Of a stretch of DNA of 64,000 nucleotides, positions 1 through 11,315 are shown one piece after another. The DNA comes from Angiostrongylus vasorum (Eukaryota; Nematoda; Chromadorea; Rhabditida; Metastrongylidae), in assembly GCA_018806985.1 (NCBI GenBank), contig JADANN010000058.1:620001-684000 (forward strand). Direction: 5' to 3'. The notes beneath the pieces were generated by a model. It made no database searches and was not told where the DNA came from. It worked only from the letters and a program-made list of their open reading frames with translations. The first letter of the stretch is position 1. Every line of letters begins with the position of its first letter. Made by a program: the position numbers and the translations under genes.

Positions 1-2243
1 AGCGAGCAGATACAAGGAGATTCAAGCAAACAGCTCAACAATCTATAGCACTTCCTTGAAAGGAGCCCAGTGGTCTTCAGCATCCTCACGCTGAACCTAA
101 TGTCGTGGGTTTATCTGGCAACTGCAGCCTACACAAAAATTGTAGTACCACAAAACTATAATTCGTATGTTTTGACCCACCCTCGGTCTCTCACAGCCTC
201 TCAAACTTGAGAGTACCTACATATTACAGAACCTTAAAATAGTAGACATCATGACACATATCCACCTTCGAGAGTTGACCAGAGACACAGCAACGACTAA
301 TCAACTAGTTAACCTCTACCATATCCGATGTTGAATTCAACGGATTATTATCCACCACTGGACTACTACAAACAGTCAATGGCATATCGGTCACTACAAC
401 AATGGTACATCGATCGCAGTCACTACACTATAAAAGGTGTGTTTTTCATGTGGGAATGATCTCTCTTTTTTTCATTAGTTTGCAAAAAATTTGGTATTTG
501 TTTTATTACGGTCGGAAATTTGAGACAATGAATATCAGAGTTTGATAGATGACCTTAGTGTTGCGCAAAGTGGAATTTGAAATTACTAAGGCGAAGAACA
601 CGACTAGCTGTGCGTTAAATGGTTACTTGTGAATATCATGTAATGAACTGTATACGAACTTGAAAGGTAGCTGCGTTTTACGTTTGGTTGTCAATCAGCC
701 AGAAGAATTTCCTTCTTCATGATGAATCGACCGCATCGTGATCGTACGGATTTTGCTCACTCGAAGCAATCAAAGAGCGTTCTTCTATTCGTGGAGAAGG
801 CGTGCCATCGAATAATTGTGTCCCTGATATTTTATGATTTGTTATAGTTGTAAACTTCGGCGTTGATAAAACCCTATGAAGCCCTCCATGCCTTTGACTT
901 AATGAAGGATCTGACTGGCGATTTCATAGTGCATATCTGGCATATACCACGACATTCGGTAACTCTCCAATGAATTAAGTCAGTGTTCTTATCCTTTCAA
1001 CATGGCCTGGTTTTAGTGGGCTGATACCTGGAAAAAGCGAAAGCTCATTGTATCTCGGACTCGAAATCGGACCAATGAGCCATCCAGTGTGCAACTTAGG
1101 GGCACCTCTAAACACTGCTACGTTCACCCCGTTCGCGTTCTAATGAGATTCTATTGCGTCGTTGACTAATTCGTTAACGACAGCCGGCAACTAATTTGTA
1201 TGATACCGTAACGATGTTACGTTCTTGAATCAACGTGTTAATAGCATAGTCGTTCAACATTGGTGATTATCATATCGATACCGGGCTGAGGAATTCTCGG
1301 ACAGAAAACAGGTAGAACTCCTTGTAAATTTTAGATAAAGGCATCTACGTATTTATTATGTTGTTTTGCATAGATTACATTAGACAGTTTTTGATGAATG
1401 CAATTGAAAAGGATAAAAGCATAATGAGACTTGGAATATAACCAATCCCTGCTTGTATGCATCGTTCGTTACAGATGAATAATTCGGCAATCTGAAATGC
1501 TACACTCAGAATTGTTGCTTAAACCTCAGACAATTTCTCAACTTCGCAGTCTGCAATTGATTAACGTTTACGTTAAGTAATAAGTTTCATATAATATGTC
1601 CTTTTAATAATAGGTTTATGGATTTTATTATTATTTCCGTGCATGTTTTTCGATATGGATGGCTTGCATTAGAGTTACACGGGAGTCTACGTGACGGCAT
1701 TAGGTGGAGCATAAGCTGATAAATGCGACCGCGTACAGGCCTTAAGATGGGAAATGTTGATGATGTGCTCCTTATCTATGTAACTTTGAATTATGGTGCA
1801 CAAAGTATACCGCTACCATATTGCTCAGTGCTTTATGTAAGCAAGAATTTCTGACTCTGCTCCTGTCGTCACCGTACTTCTTGAAGATATGTAGATTTGG
1901 AGTAGGGTTCCCATATGGTAGTCACTGTCCGTCTGGTTTTCCAGGTTAATAAATGAATACATCATTCAGGTTCGAAACTGTACTTAATGGCCAACTGTTC
2001 TCGTTTCGCTTGTATCTTTGAATGGATGAAGCTCGTCGAAATCATTTCCCAGATATCACACACACAGCTTTTTGCCACTTTCTCATTCCGTTATCCATTA
2101 CGACGTTAAGTTGAGAACAACCTGTATATACTGAATAATTACCAAATCCAGACTTTTATCAGTACTACCTTTTTCGTAACCTCAGAACAAACATGGTTCC
2201 TCAAATAGCAAAATGCAAATGAGAGTTCCAGTCGCAACATCAC
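1..2243. other. Unassigned non-coding stretch
   Basis: I see no ORF of useful length on either strand and no repeat shared with the rest of the window. The sequence is A+T-rich and has the look of intergenic or intronic DNA. A spliced gene with short exons cannot be excluded from sequence alone. Confidence 0.4.
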
Positions 2244-2279
2244 GGTTCTGAAGAAGGCGAAATCGCGAAGACGTCAGCC
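2244..2279 (+). ncRNA. Hammerhead ribozyme-like motif (family C)
   Basis: The order is GGTT, CTGAAGA, a hairpin-forming AGGCG/AAAT/CGC stretch, a GAAGAC box (GAAA box altered), GTC cleavage triplet and AGCC. GGTT can pair with AGCC to close stem I. This matches the type I hammerhead layout found in Penelope-like elements. The same downstream sequence (ATCGA followed by CAACAAC, then AAGATCAGTT) follows the copy at 54922, so the two belong to one family. The damaged GAAA box makes activity doubtful. Confidence 0.55.
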
Positions 2280-2439
2280 ATCGAGTCACAACAACGACAA
2301 CTCATACCAACCTCGCATTAGCTCAACAAGATCAGTTCATTTAGAACACATGAACAAATATATCGATCATTTAGGCCAAAGTTTATAGAAAGCCGGTCTT
2401 TTGACCAAAATACAAATAATTGTGATCGATTAAGATGGG

Positions 2440-2525
2440 GGAAGGGGGGGGTAGTTCAGTGCTAGTTGTGTCAATCACTACGAGCACGATGTTGGCGCAA
2501 TCCCACACCAGCCTCAACAAGCCTC
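2440..2525 (+). repeat. Weak tRNA-like sequence
   Basis: A G-run is followed by GGTAGTTCAGTGCTAG, which resembles a tRNA A box, and about 45 bases later by GGCGCAATCCC, a degenerate B box. No clean cloverleaf can be folded by eye. It may be the head of an old tRNA-derived SINE; confidence is low. Confidence 0.25.
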
Positions 2526-2589
2526 CTTTCTCACCGGTGATTGGGATATTCGTACCAGATTAGTCTATAAAAAGTTCACTTTCTGTAAT

Positions 2590-2740
2590 CCTGATGGGAG
2601 CGTTCTAGTCCAATGCTCTCAGGACTTCAGAGAGAGTCGACCCGACCAGCATTCAACGACATTAATGATGAAAGGAAAACCGTCAAGCAAAAAACCGAGC
2701 CTACACGCAAAAAGTTGGAAGATCTTAATGTAATTGAATC
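2590..2740 (+). repeat. Dispersed repeat R1, copy 1
   Basis: The core GACCAGCATTCAACGACA and its flank recur at about 11760-11880 and, diverged, at 21200-21450, where the adjacent stretch (CAAACGTGAAAAA and onwards) also matches 39780-39910. No coding potential is visible. It is probably a fragment of an unrecognised transposon. Confidence 0.5.
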
Positions 2741-4654
2741 GCTGACTTTCTGCTTATGATGCAATGGGAGTGGTGAAATCGAAAGCAAACACTGAGAGCA
2801 TTAAAAATTCTAGCGTCTTTCACTAGGCTAATGAAACATACCTCTGATGTTTCATTAATCTTTTCTGGTGCACAGCCTATTTTGATCCGAAATTCCTGAA
2901 TCTCGTTTTATTTTTAAATACGCTAACATGTACAACCACTTTGTGGTATACCGTCTGGATTATTCTCGGGTGCAAACTGCGATTGTACGTTTGCAATTAC
3001 CACACCAGCTGGATCTTCATTCAGTTTTTACCTAATTTTTAGATGATTTTCTACACCTTTGACATTCCAGAAATATTTAATATTTCTATTCAAACGCTAC
3101 AGCTACAAGTAAACCAGTGTCAAAAATGACGACTGTCTTGACAACAACATGTTCATTGGGTGACGACTGGAGATGACCTTGGGAAGTTTTAGCACGCCTT
3201 TAAGTACTTTGGGGGAAAAAAATCTTGCTTAAGGGGAAAAATTGGCGGTCAGTCAGCACAAGAAAGTGGCATGATGCCAAACGCGTGATGCTCTTCGTAT
3301 ACTAGAAATGAGAGAGAGGGCCACGAGCTCTTCTGTCGCATTACGTTGGAGCAGTTTATTGGTACGTGCATAAATTACTCAATCATTAACAAGATGACGA
3401 TGACAAATGGCATTTGGTGTTGATGCGTTGTTTTCAAGTCAAGTGCGAGTGTGAAGTACCACTGCCGTCTGGGCCATTTTTTGGTTTCGTCGTGTTGTGA
3501 AGAAGTTATCCTAGAGTCACCAAATTCTTTTTGCTAACGCTTAAGTTCAGTAATTCTAGAAAATCGTACACTTTCTCAATAACAGTGATTTTTCGGAGGG
3601 TGTACCTCTTCCATCGCAATTCTGCCCAGAAAACTTTCTATTGTAATATAGAAATGTCAGTACCTGAGCTTATTAAAAATTTCTTTTAAGCAAACAGTTA
3701 TTACCTTGATTAGTTTTTGCCATTTGTTTGGCGGAATATACGTGAAAGGAACGTTACTGTATAGCGGAGGAACTGGAGCACACGATACACCAAGGCTTTG
3801 TCCCTGCAAGAATAGTCTTTTTTTCTTCAGAAAATAGAAGAAAAATGGTCATATATCTTTAGGTTTTTTTTTATTATAAGTACTTAGGCGAATCTCTCTT
3901 ATGACGATCTTGAGCAGGTCAGTCAATCTGAAGCAAACTAAAAGCGATCGTAATTCCTCCATGTAAAGCAATTCGGTAGCAGGGGGTGGGCTTCTAGTGC
4001 CATCTTCACTGAACTAATCCATGCATCCCGTAAGCATGTTGTTATGTTCATCTACGGACGTGAGCTAGGAATGTTGGCGTTTTGCAACTCGTACAATGAT
4101 TCGCTCAAAACGGTGCAGTCAGAGGTACCAGTTATTCCCGCCACTGTTCTCTTTAATTATATCCATTTTTACATCAGAGATTCGCAACCTGACACATACT
4201 GCACGTACACCAATAAACTTCAGATCATGTTGTTTTCTTTATTTTTTCGTTAAGAATTTTGTTCACAAACAGGATTTTTGTCGAGTGCACAGGTTAGTCT
4301 CACCAGTCCATAAGCAGCTTACATTCCATTTTTTTGCATCATTATCAAGCAGAAATCCTGTATAGAGCTCATCACTACATAGACTCTCTTTCTGTTCAAA
4401 TGTATTAAAAAATGAAGAGTTCCTGTAATAATGTATAGTATATTAAAAAAATTTTTTCCAATGCGATTATGTCATTGTAACACTCACATCGAAATGAATC
4501 CTTGACCCTTTTGTCAGTTCTTGGAATTCCACTAATTTTAAAGCAGCTTCACGTCTGGCTAACCAGTAACGACTAGAAGGAACATGGTCGTTTGTTTTTC
4601 CAAATTAAATTTGATACTATCTCCAATTTTTATTCACTGCTTAATAAATTTTAA
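2741..4654. other. Unassigned non-coding stretch
   Basis: Only short overlapping ORFs (70-90 codons at most near 4044-4365) with no recognisable domain. No repeat shared with the rest of the window was noticed. Confidence 0.4.
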
Positions 4655-5215
4655 TGGCAGGGTATTATGTGACATATAACCATAATGTTGAAGTGTTTGC
4701 AAAATTCGAGACAACTGGTGTCTGCAGTGGGGACCGAACACGTTATTACCCTTTCTGGGGGCTAACGCGTTCACCAACACACCATGCGAGTCCTTCGTTT
4801 CGCCTGTCTCCCAGTCGTGTTATTGACTTGCAGACGCTATCAGCAATCATCGTTCGACGGGATTGATCTGGAGAGCACAAATTGGCATGAACCCAATTAA
4901 GCTAAAGCGATAGTATAAATCACAATGTCGCCAATCTCTATTTACTGGCTAATAATTTTTGATGGTAGGGTATTATGTGACATATAACCATCGCTTTAGG
5001 TTAATTGGATTCATGCCGGTTTGCGCTCCCCAGATCAACTCCGTAGACGGGTGATTGCTGATAGCGTCTACAGATCAATAACACGCCTGAAAGACAGGTG
5101 AAACTAAGGACCCACATGGTGTGGTGGTGAACGCGTTGCCCGCGGAAAAGGGTCATACGCGTTCGTTCCCCACTGAGGCACCAGCGGTACGGAGATTTGC
5201 AAATATCTCAGTAAC
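4655..5215. mobile_element. Palindromic tRNA-related retroposon (PalS family), full pair of arms
   Basis: The left arm (4655-4920) and right arm (about 4990-5215) are inverted copies of each other. The right arm read on + contains a tRNA-like segment: an A-box-like TGGTGTGGTGGTGAACGCG at about 5117, and a B-box-like GCGTTCGTTCCCC, followed by the family signature GCAAATATCTCAG. The left arm carries the reverse complement of all these. The GGCAGGGTATTATGTGA outer sequence is shared with copies at 46375, 57290 and elsewhere. Transcription through it would give a long hairpin RNA. No protein is encoded. Confidence 0.75.
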
Positions 5216-5524
5216 ATTATGGCTAAATTTAATATTGTTCTTGCACGTTTTTCTCCGTCATATTCCACTAGCTATTTGCTCGACTGCTGATTTATCTTTT
5301 GTACTGAACGTTATAAATATCACGCTGAAAAATACTGAAGACAAATTTTTATGCAACTCGTCTATAGTAATTGCATAGAGGTGCACTGCAATGCATACGT
5401 GCTGGTTGGTCGGACCCCATGCGTTTGAAACCGTATTTATCTGCGAGGATAAGAAACACTGCCTTAATGCATCCGCAAACCACCGCAGGTTATCGCGTGC
5501 ACCAGAAATACACTTTTTTGACTA

Positions 5525-5580
5525 CTAATGTTGTTGAATGCATGACGCATCCCGCAGGGATTCATCGATGCCGAACGCTT
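5525..5580 (-). repeat. Short dispersed repeat R4
   Basis: GCATGACGCATCCCGCAGGGATTCATCG-type sequence (in two halves) recurs in the opposite orientation at 25880-25930 and 54195-54245, with the core AATCCCTG and ATTCGACTTCAT. In two of the three copies it lies next to a tRNA-like or PalS segment, so it may be part of a larger composite. Confidence 0.4.
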
Positions 5581-5604
5581 TTGCCCCTTAACTTTTAAAG
5601 TGCA

Positions 5605-5745
5605 CTTTCACGACTCTCAAGACCGACTTTCTCTTAACCTCGGCACTGGTTGATAATTCACTGTTTCTCCCTGTCACTCTTATCTGCCAAAGTTATGAAA
5701 GTGTTTGGCTGAGTAGATTGCATATCAAAAACCGCCGAAAGAGGT
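5605..5745. mobile_element. PLE 3'-end scraps in opposite orientations
   Basis: At 5610-5660 the minus strand reads GCCGAGGTTAAGAGAAAGTC, the extreme 3' module of the window's PLEs. At 5680-5742 the plus strand matches the PLE 3' region (TATCTGCCAAAGTTATGAAA, GGCTGAGTAGATTGC, then ACCGCCGAAA), but the block that should hold the first half of the hammerhead is missing. No coding sequence remains. Confidence 0.6.
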
Positions 5746-7539
5746 TTTAAAGCACTATATATGAAACCTACTATATACGAAAAATCATAAATCTGAGACA
5801 TCTTCGGTATCGATCTCCAGTTACCATGAGGGCTTTAAAACCACATGAGGTATGGAAAAGACGGTGCATGCCGCATAATTTTTTATGTTGACGTTGTAAA
5901 GGACTTTAACACCCATTTTCCACAAAAAAAAGTAAAGAAAAGGTAAAATTTTTGATCGAGTTCGATTCATTCGTATGAAAAGAAAAGACCGCGACCTGTG
6001 TTTCGAGAGAAGTTGATCTAGAGACTAATGAGGTAGCGCTGTCACAGAAGATGAACAACTTACTGTGGAATTCTGACTGCAGAAGAGATTGTTGTCACAG
6101 TGCAAGTTTGCAGTATCTACGAATATAACAATTGAGAGTGAAACAAGTAAACGACCAGCCTGTGCCGTCATTGAGTAGAAATGAATGAAACTGTAACTTT
6201 TCGTGATTTAAATAGTAAGTTTAAACACAATGAATATTGTTTACAAATCTTGTCCTTAAATGTAACTGTGACATAACGAAAGTAATATAACACTGTGAAA
6301 AGGCATTGAACATTGTTGAAGCATAGGAAGAAGAAAGAGGGATTTCGATAGGCTGTTTCTAACAGTAACAAAAAAGCTTCGACGTACGATCGGGCTCCCA
6401 CGTTTATGAATGCGATTATAACACGTTGAATTTTTTCATGAACGCTCCGTACTGCACAGAAGAATCTCACTTCTCTTCAGGATAAATGACATTAGTAGAA
6501 GATTATTGCATTAAATCCGTTATTCCTTAGTACGACGTGTCGGAGGTGCAGTGGTTAGAGATACTCGCTCAATACGCTATATAACAACAGCTTCGTTCAT
6601 GCCACCGGTCAACCGAATCTCTATCCACATTTGTCAGCAAACCGAATCAAATTCCAGAGCTCTCTAAGAAAGGCTTCCTTCAATCAAGATTTTCATTGAG
6701 CAAAGACATCAGTAAGCGCTCTAGTAGTCTGTGAACGCTCAAGTAGAACTAGGAAGAAATCACTACTCAAGAAAAGGTAAACTGTGCAGGCGACAAATAA
6801 CTTTAGCGTAGAGGGCAAAAACATCAACTAAAAGCTAACGTCGAAACTAGAAAGGCTTTTGAGAAAGGAGAATTACAGATAACGAAGAGAATGAATATAG
6901 TGTAAGGTGCGCGCGAAGTTGAGTTAATGTAAATAAATATGTAAAATAGTAAATTATGCACTCCCAGGATTATGAATATGTTGCAGATATTTTTGCGTAA
7001 GAACCTGTTTATTTCTAATTCCGACTTCCAACAAACCTCGGTGCCAATAATCAACACCTTGTTGTAGGATTTTCTAAGTATTCAAAGGATTCGTATAAAT
7101 CTGTTTGCAGATGTGGAAGCAGATCGGCGAATCATAATGGATGGGATGGCGAAAGATCAACAACGATCCTGCATTTATAAACCCAATTTCTCCAATTTGA
7201 AAAGGTAAAGAAGAACCATCTATCGACAACGACAGCTCCGGGACAAAAGACGCACATTAACGAAGCTCTGAAGAAGAAGAAGGCGTCGAAAGGTTAGCAG
7301 ATTAAAAGGCTCAAAATAAAAACTCATGAAAACTTAAAAGTTAAAAAGATATTAGCTTCTTTGCGTTTCACAATGCCATTTGTCTAGTAGATTAAAACTC
7401 TGCAGAACCCGATAGGCAGAATTGATAAAGAATTCGTAACCAACCGTCAAATGAGATTAGCGCTGCCCACATCACGTCAGCCCATATGAATGTCAGTGAA
7501 AATTAAGAAGATTTCACTACATCAACACTTTATTTAGAG
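5746..7539. other. Unassigned stretch with one tRNA-like patch
   Basis: Between about 6540 and 6612 the plus strand reads GGTGCAGTGGTTAGAGATAC (A-box-like) and then CTTCGTTCATGCC (degenerate B box), resembling a tRNA-derived SINE head. The rest shows nothing recognisable. Confidence 0.3.
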
Positions 7540-7687
7540 TGACTTGCAACTGGAGTCGAACGTGTTACCACTGCATCAAGCGGTCATCGGCTAATGGAAA
7601 ACTTCTAAACAGCATTTTCGTCGATAGTTAGCTGTGATTAATTTAAATAAGTAACAATTACTTCATTAACAATGGGTCTGAAATTTT

Positions 7688-7758
7688 TGACCATGGCGGA
7701 TCGAATGCCCAACCTTTCGACCTGGAAGTCGAACGCGCTACCATTGCGCCAAGCGGTC
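7688..7758 (-). pseudogene. tRNA-Trp-like unit
   Basis: On the minus strand it begins GACCGCTTGGCGCAATGGTA and ends GGTCA, giving a 7-bp acceptor with mismatches. The anticodon arm reads TTCGACTTCCAGGTCGAA with a one-base insertion; without it the loop would be CTCCAGA with anticodon CCA. The T arm reads GCATTCGATCC. Closely resembles eukaryotic tRNA-Trp, but the extra loop base argues against function. Confidence 0.7.
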
Positions 7759-7850
7759 ATCGGTTTATGATGACTTCTAAACAGCCTCTTCGTCGCCAAC
7801 TGGCCGCGATTCATCTAATTAAGTAACATTTCCTTCGTAATAATGGCTCC

Positions 7851-7920
7851 CAAAACAGCGGAACGAACGTCGCACCTTTCATCCCTACAATTAAACGCAC
7901 TACCGCCACGCCATGTGCTC
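7851..7920 (-). pseudogene. tRNA-Cys-like unit
   Basis: On the minus strand it begins GAGCACATGGCGTGGCGGTAG. The anticodon arm has TTTAATTGTAGGGATGAAA, a damaged form of the Cys-like arm seen at 11144-11214. The B box is degenerate (GACGTTCGTTC). Regarded as a relic. Confidence 0.5.
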
Positions 7921-8020
7921 TTCGTTTTAGAGCAAAATCGAAAGACCGCCCTGATGGCTTCTTCGCCGTGATTAATTTAAATAGGTAACAACTGTTTCGT
8001 TAACAATGAGTCTAAGATTT

Positions 8021-8093
8021 TGAACACCGAGCGGATCCAACGCTCCAACACTTCGATCTGGAGTCGAACGCGCTACCATTGCGCTCAAGTAGT
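8021..8093 (-). pseudogene. tRNA-Trp-like unit
   Basis: On the minus strand the anticodon arm reads TTCGACTCCAGATCGAA, loop CTCCAGA, anticodon CCA. The A-box region reads GCGCAATGGTAGCGCG and the B box GTTGGATCC. The acceptor stem has extra bases. The arm around the anticodon is the best preserved in the array. Confidence 0.7.
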
Positions 8094-8199
8094 CGCCTGT
8101 TTGATGAGAACATCTAAACGGCCTTTTTCGTCGCTAGTTCGCGGCAATTCATTAAAATGAGTACCAATTGCTCCGTGATAATGGCTCAAAACCATAATC

Positions 8200-8266
8200 A
8201 CTGAACGGATCGAACCACGCTTATTTAATCCCTCAATTAAACGCACTACCCTTATGACATGTGCTC
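8200..8266 (-). pseudogene. tRNA-Cys-like unit
   Basis: On the minus strand it begins GAGCACATGTCATAAGGGTA, with TTTAATTGAGGGATTAAA in the anticodon arm and an intact B box, GTGGTTCGATCC. The anticodon region is degraded. Confidence 0.5.
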
Positions 8267-8479
8267 ATCGTTTTACAGCAAAGCCCAAAGACCGTCCTAG
8301 TGGTTACTTCGACGCGATGCATTTCATTAAGTATCAGTTGCTTCGTTAATAATGGGTTTCTTGCAGCTGCAAGTGGAAAATAGGGGCTTCGAGTCATTTC
8401 TCACCTCCGATTAACCACTAGCTTTAACCAGAAAGCTCTACTTCGTAGGAAGACACCACGCGAGACTTTTCGTGGCAGT

Positions 8480-9490
8480 CACAGAAAAACCTCAAACTTG
8501 GGTAATTAAACCGTTTACATACATGTATGCAACACCAATATGACAGGAAATTACTGGCATAACAGCAAGGCAAGTCCAAGATTGTGAGGCGCTATAACTA
8601 CTGATGAAGTTAAGCTAATAAGGCCAGAACAGTTTTGGATACTATTATAACATTAACGCAATGATAACAGGATGCGGATGATGGGGCCTACACTGGCGTG
8701 TACATTGGCCAAGATGCCGAGGGCTAGAAGAACAGAGTGAGATGCAGACCAGCTGTGCATTAGGCTGTGCTCAGGGCTCAAATCTGCAGCGGTTGAGCGC
8801 ACTTCCACATTAATCGATGACGATAGCAAGCTACCTTAACATTGATCGTGCAAGTGACTACAGAACGAGATGGGTCATCTGCGCGACACAGTCAGCCGGC
8901 TGGCCCTGGACAACGATATGTCTGCAGCGTGAAGTTTGAGTGGATCGATGGTGCCATCATTGCCTAAGAGATAACTTGGGCCATAAATAGAACGACTAAG
9001 AACTGATTAGCCGACTATAGCGACATGACAGTTACGCAGCATAAATTGGCCAGTCAGTGGCCGTGAACGCATAGCGTACATTGCGGGAGGAATGGTAGAT
9101 GCTGATATACCGATAGTGTTGCAGACAGAACGCATTTGAAGATAGCAGCCGCTACTGACAACGCACCGCAGACCAATAAATAAACAATGAACATCGACGC
9201 GATGATGAGGATAAGGATGAGGATAACTATGAAGATGCACCGCGCTGATGGGAAGCATAACGTAGTAACAATAATGCGAAGTTAGTGCACAATTCGCAAT
9301 TGTCATGTAGAATTCGGAGCCGTGATGTAATAATGGTAGAGTGAAGTTAATATACAATAATGACCACGTGCAATATGAGTTACCAACTACGATGATCTAC
9401 GTAGGTGACGTACGAGACCAATGAGGGACGGACCTGAATAGGGCACGAACCTGACAGGGGGCGAGCTAAGATAGTAATTCACGAGGCTAT
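8480..9490 (+). repeat. Dispersed repeat R2, copy 1
   Basis: It begins near CAAACTTGGGTAATTAAACC and shares several long blocks with 43290-44030, for example CGCATAGCGTACATTG against CGCATGGCATACATTG, and the GTTGCA-ACGCATTTG block. The matching translations on either strand are full of stops, so a non-coding element or LTR-like sequence is more likely than a gene. It interrupts the tRNA-like array between 8371 and about 9862. Confidence 0.6.
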
Positions 9491-9862
9491 CTATATGATT
9501 CTGGAAAAGGTGGTGTTTGGTACAGGTCCGGCATCTTTACCGAAAACATTCGTCGGCTACCATTTCCAAATCCTCTCAAAACCAGAGATCAGCTGGTGGA
9601 AGACGGCTCTCGCAAACATCCTCATGTCCTTCGTGTTGTTGGACGCGTGATGACTTTTGGACAGTAACAACAAACAACAAGTTCCGATTGCAAAAATAGG
9701 TTTGGACAACAGAGTGTTTATAGCGATCGAAGATCCTTACGATGGGGATCAAAATATTTACCTACTACGACATTTGCCAAGCAACTTGAGAAACAGTGGA
9801 TATGATCCTTAGTACAGAAACATACAGTAATAGGGAGAAATAGTAACTATTCTGGGAATAGT
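9491..9862. other. Unassigned stretch
   Basis: A short reading frame at 9517-9699 has no recognisable domain. The sequence may be part of the same insertion as R2, because array spacer resumes only near 9862. Confidence 0.3.
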
Positions 9863-9882
9863 TGCTATAGGGTCTAAAATTC

Positions 9883-9954
9883 TGACCATTGAGCAGATCG
9901 AACGCCTAACCTCTCGATCTGGAGTCGGACGCGCTACCATTGCGCCGAGCGGTC
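9883..9954 (-). pseudogene. tRNA-Trp-like unit
   Basis: On the minus strand it reads TGACCGCTCGGCGCAATGGT, then an anticodon arm TCCGACTCCAGATCGAG (loop CTCCAGA, anticodon CCA), then GGCGTTCGATCTGC and GGTCA. It continues the array across the R2 insertion. Its spacer runs to 10028, where a PLE interrupts it. Confidence 0.7.
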
Positions 9955-10054
9955 ATTCGTTTCTGTTTATGAGAACTTCGAGACGGTCTCCTAGTGGCTT
10001 GTTTGCTGTCATTCATTTAAATAAGTAGGGACATGTTTCTGAAGAGCCACTACT

Positions 10055-10680
10055 ATGTGCACAAGTAGGGAACTAAAGGAAGAATCGCACATTTTGCCTC
10101 GGGAAATAGCAATCTCCAATGTCTGCGACATAGTAACCCCACGAGATAAGTTTAGAAGGGGAAACGACGCTCTGAAACGAACGGTTTGGCACAAAAAAAT
10201 TCTGTTTATCTCGCCCTTCATTAGCGATGAAATAAGTGTGGCAATGAAGCGATGCTTAAGAAGGGCAGATCTAGAGGAATCGGTAGCGATAATTGAAATA
10301 CCACCGGATACTCCACGTCGTCAGTTAGTTCGTAACCGCCTGTATGACCGTCTATGTGAAACAACAAATTGCGTAATTTGCCCTTACGGCAGGGGAGGGT
10401 GATTGCATGAGCTCAGGTACGATATACCTGATCTCTTGTAATAATTGCGGAGACGAATATGTTGGCGAAACGGGCAGACTTTGTGTATCCGTATAAAAGA
10501 ACATCTAGATGGCAAACGAAAACTAAGACAAAGTATCCAACTAGGCACGCATAGGATACAAAGCATAGCAGGGGGCGATTTTGAAGCAAAAGTTAATATC
10601 CTTGCGCAGGAGACTAAAACACCAACGCGCCAAATTTCTCAAGCCTTTTTGGATAAATTCCAAAAATCCGAGAATGAATA
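10055..10680 (+). pseudogene. PLE linker and GIY-YIG endonuclease remnant
   Basis: Translated in pieces, it shows ESVAIIEIPPDTPRRQLVRN, the conserved block before the endonuclease, then CVICPYGRGG. After a frame break it reads TIYLISCNNCGDEYVGETGR, the GIY-YIG core with two zinc-ligand-like cysteines. RIKEHLDGKRK follows, and GGDFEAKVNILAQETKTPT is the C-terminal block shared by every PLE copy here. Stops and at least two frame changes mean no protein can be made. In PLEs this domain nicks the target so that the reverse transcriptase can prime. Confidence 0.85.
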
Positions 10681-10928
10681 GCAGGGAAGAATGTTCTGAG
10701 ATAACGCGTGATCTAATCTCGTTTCTCAGAACTGGTTTTTGATGTGGGGTGGTACAGTAATCAACCACATGCGACTCTAAGCGCCTGTTCTTCCTTGGTG
10801 AAGGCAGATAAAAACGGTTGGTTTTTCGAGAAGCCAGTGATCGTGTAATTGTAGTTCAGATTTCTATAATTCTGTTTGCGTTGTTGAAGCGTTTGACCCA
10901 GTAAATTGCATATTAGTGTACCCTTCCA

Positions 10929-10967
10929 GGCTCTGAAGATGGCGATACTGCGGAAACCTCTGCTAAC
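10929..10967 (+). ncRNA. Degraded hammerhead-like motif (family A)
   Basis: GGCT, CTGAAGA, an imperfect GGCG/CTGC hairpin and GGAAAC are present, but the GTC triplet has become CTC. The position in the PLE 3' region agrees with better copies. Not expected to cleave. Confidence 0.45.
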
Positions 10968-11143
10968 GTTGTGTTGTATGTGTTATAGTTGTGAGGAAGT
11001 AAACGTGTGCTGAATAACAACCTCGCGATTGCGGTAAAAAAGAGAACAAGAGATTTATAATCCAATGCAGAAGTTAATAGAAAGTCGATCTTGGAAACCG
11101 TTAAATAAGTAGCACTTGCTTTCGTAATAATAGCTCCAAAATC

Positions 11144-11214
11144 GTGATCACTTAACGGAGAGAATCCCGCACCTTACGTGCCGCAGTTAAATGCAGAACC
11201 ACTACGCCGTGCGG
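11144..11214 (-). pseudogene. tRNA-Cys-like unit
   Basis: On the minus strand it reads CGCCGCACGGCGTAGTGGTT, then ATTTAACTGCGGCACGTAA around the anticodon. The array spacer TTTCGTAATAATAGCTCC lies just 3' of it on +. Confidence 0.55.
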
Positions 11215-11315
11215 CGATCGCGTTACGACAAATGCCAGAGATTGTCCTAGTGGCTAGTTTACTGTGACCCATCTAAATAAGGAACAATTGCTTCGATAAC
11301 AATAGCTGCATGGTC

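Larger units (their letters stand above)
7540..8371 (-). repeat. Tandem array of tRNA-Trp-like and tRNA-Cys-like units, part 1
   Basis: Five tRNA-like sequences on the minus strand repeat every 163-180 bp. After a truncated first unit (7540-7588) they alternate Trp-like, Cys-like, Trp-like, Cys-like. They are separated by a conserved spacer with the motifs AAGTAACAATTGCTTCGTTA and GATTCATTTAAAT. A and B boxes are recognisable in most units. The array resumes at 9883 and 11144 after two insertions. It looks like a decayed tRNA cluster or a dimeric tRNA-derived repeat that expanded in tandem. Confidence 0.75.
10029..11100 (+). mobile_element. 5'-truncated Penelope-like element (PLE-1)
   Basis: The element holds the region upstream of the endonuclease (about 10055-10400), a GIY-YIG domain (about 10404-10680), a 3' region with a degraded hammerhead motif (10929-10967), and the family 3' end AAGTTAATAGAAAGTCGATC. 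It is flanked by TTAAATAAGTAG at 10017-10028 and 11101-11112, a 12-bp target-site duplication inside the spacer of the tRNA-like array. The duplication shows that the element's 3' end lies about 130 bp past the hammerhead motif. The reverse transcriptase is absent, so this is a truncated insertion copied from a partner. Confidence 0.9.

Noticed and set aside
7540..8371. CRISPR-like array
   Set aside because: Repeats are about 170 bp, tRNA-like and diverged; eukaryotic context and no cas genes.
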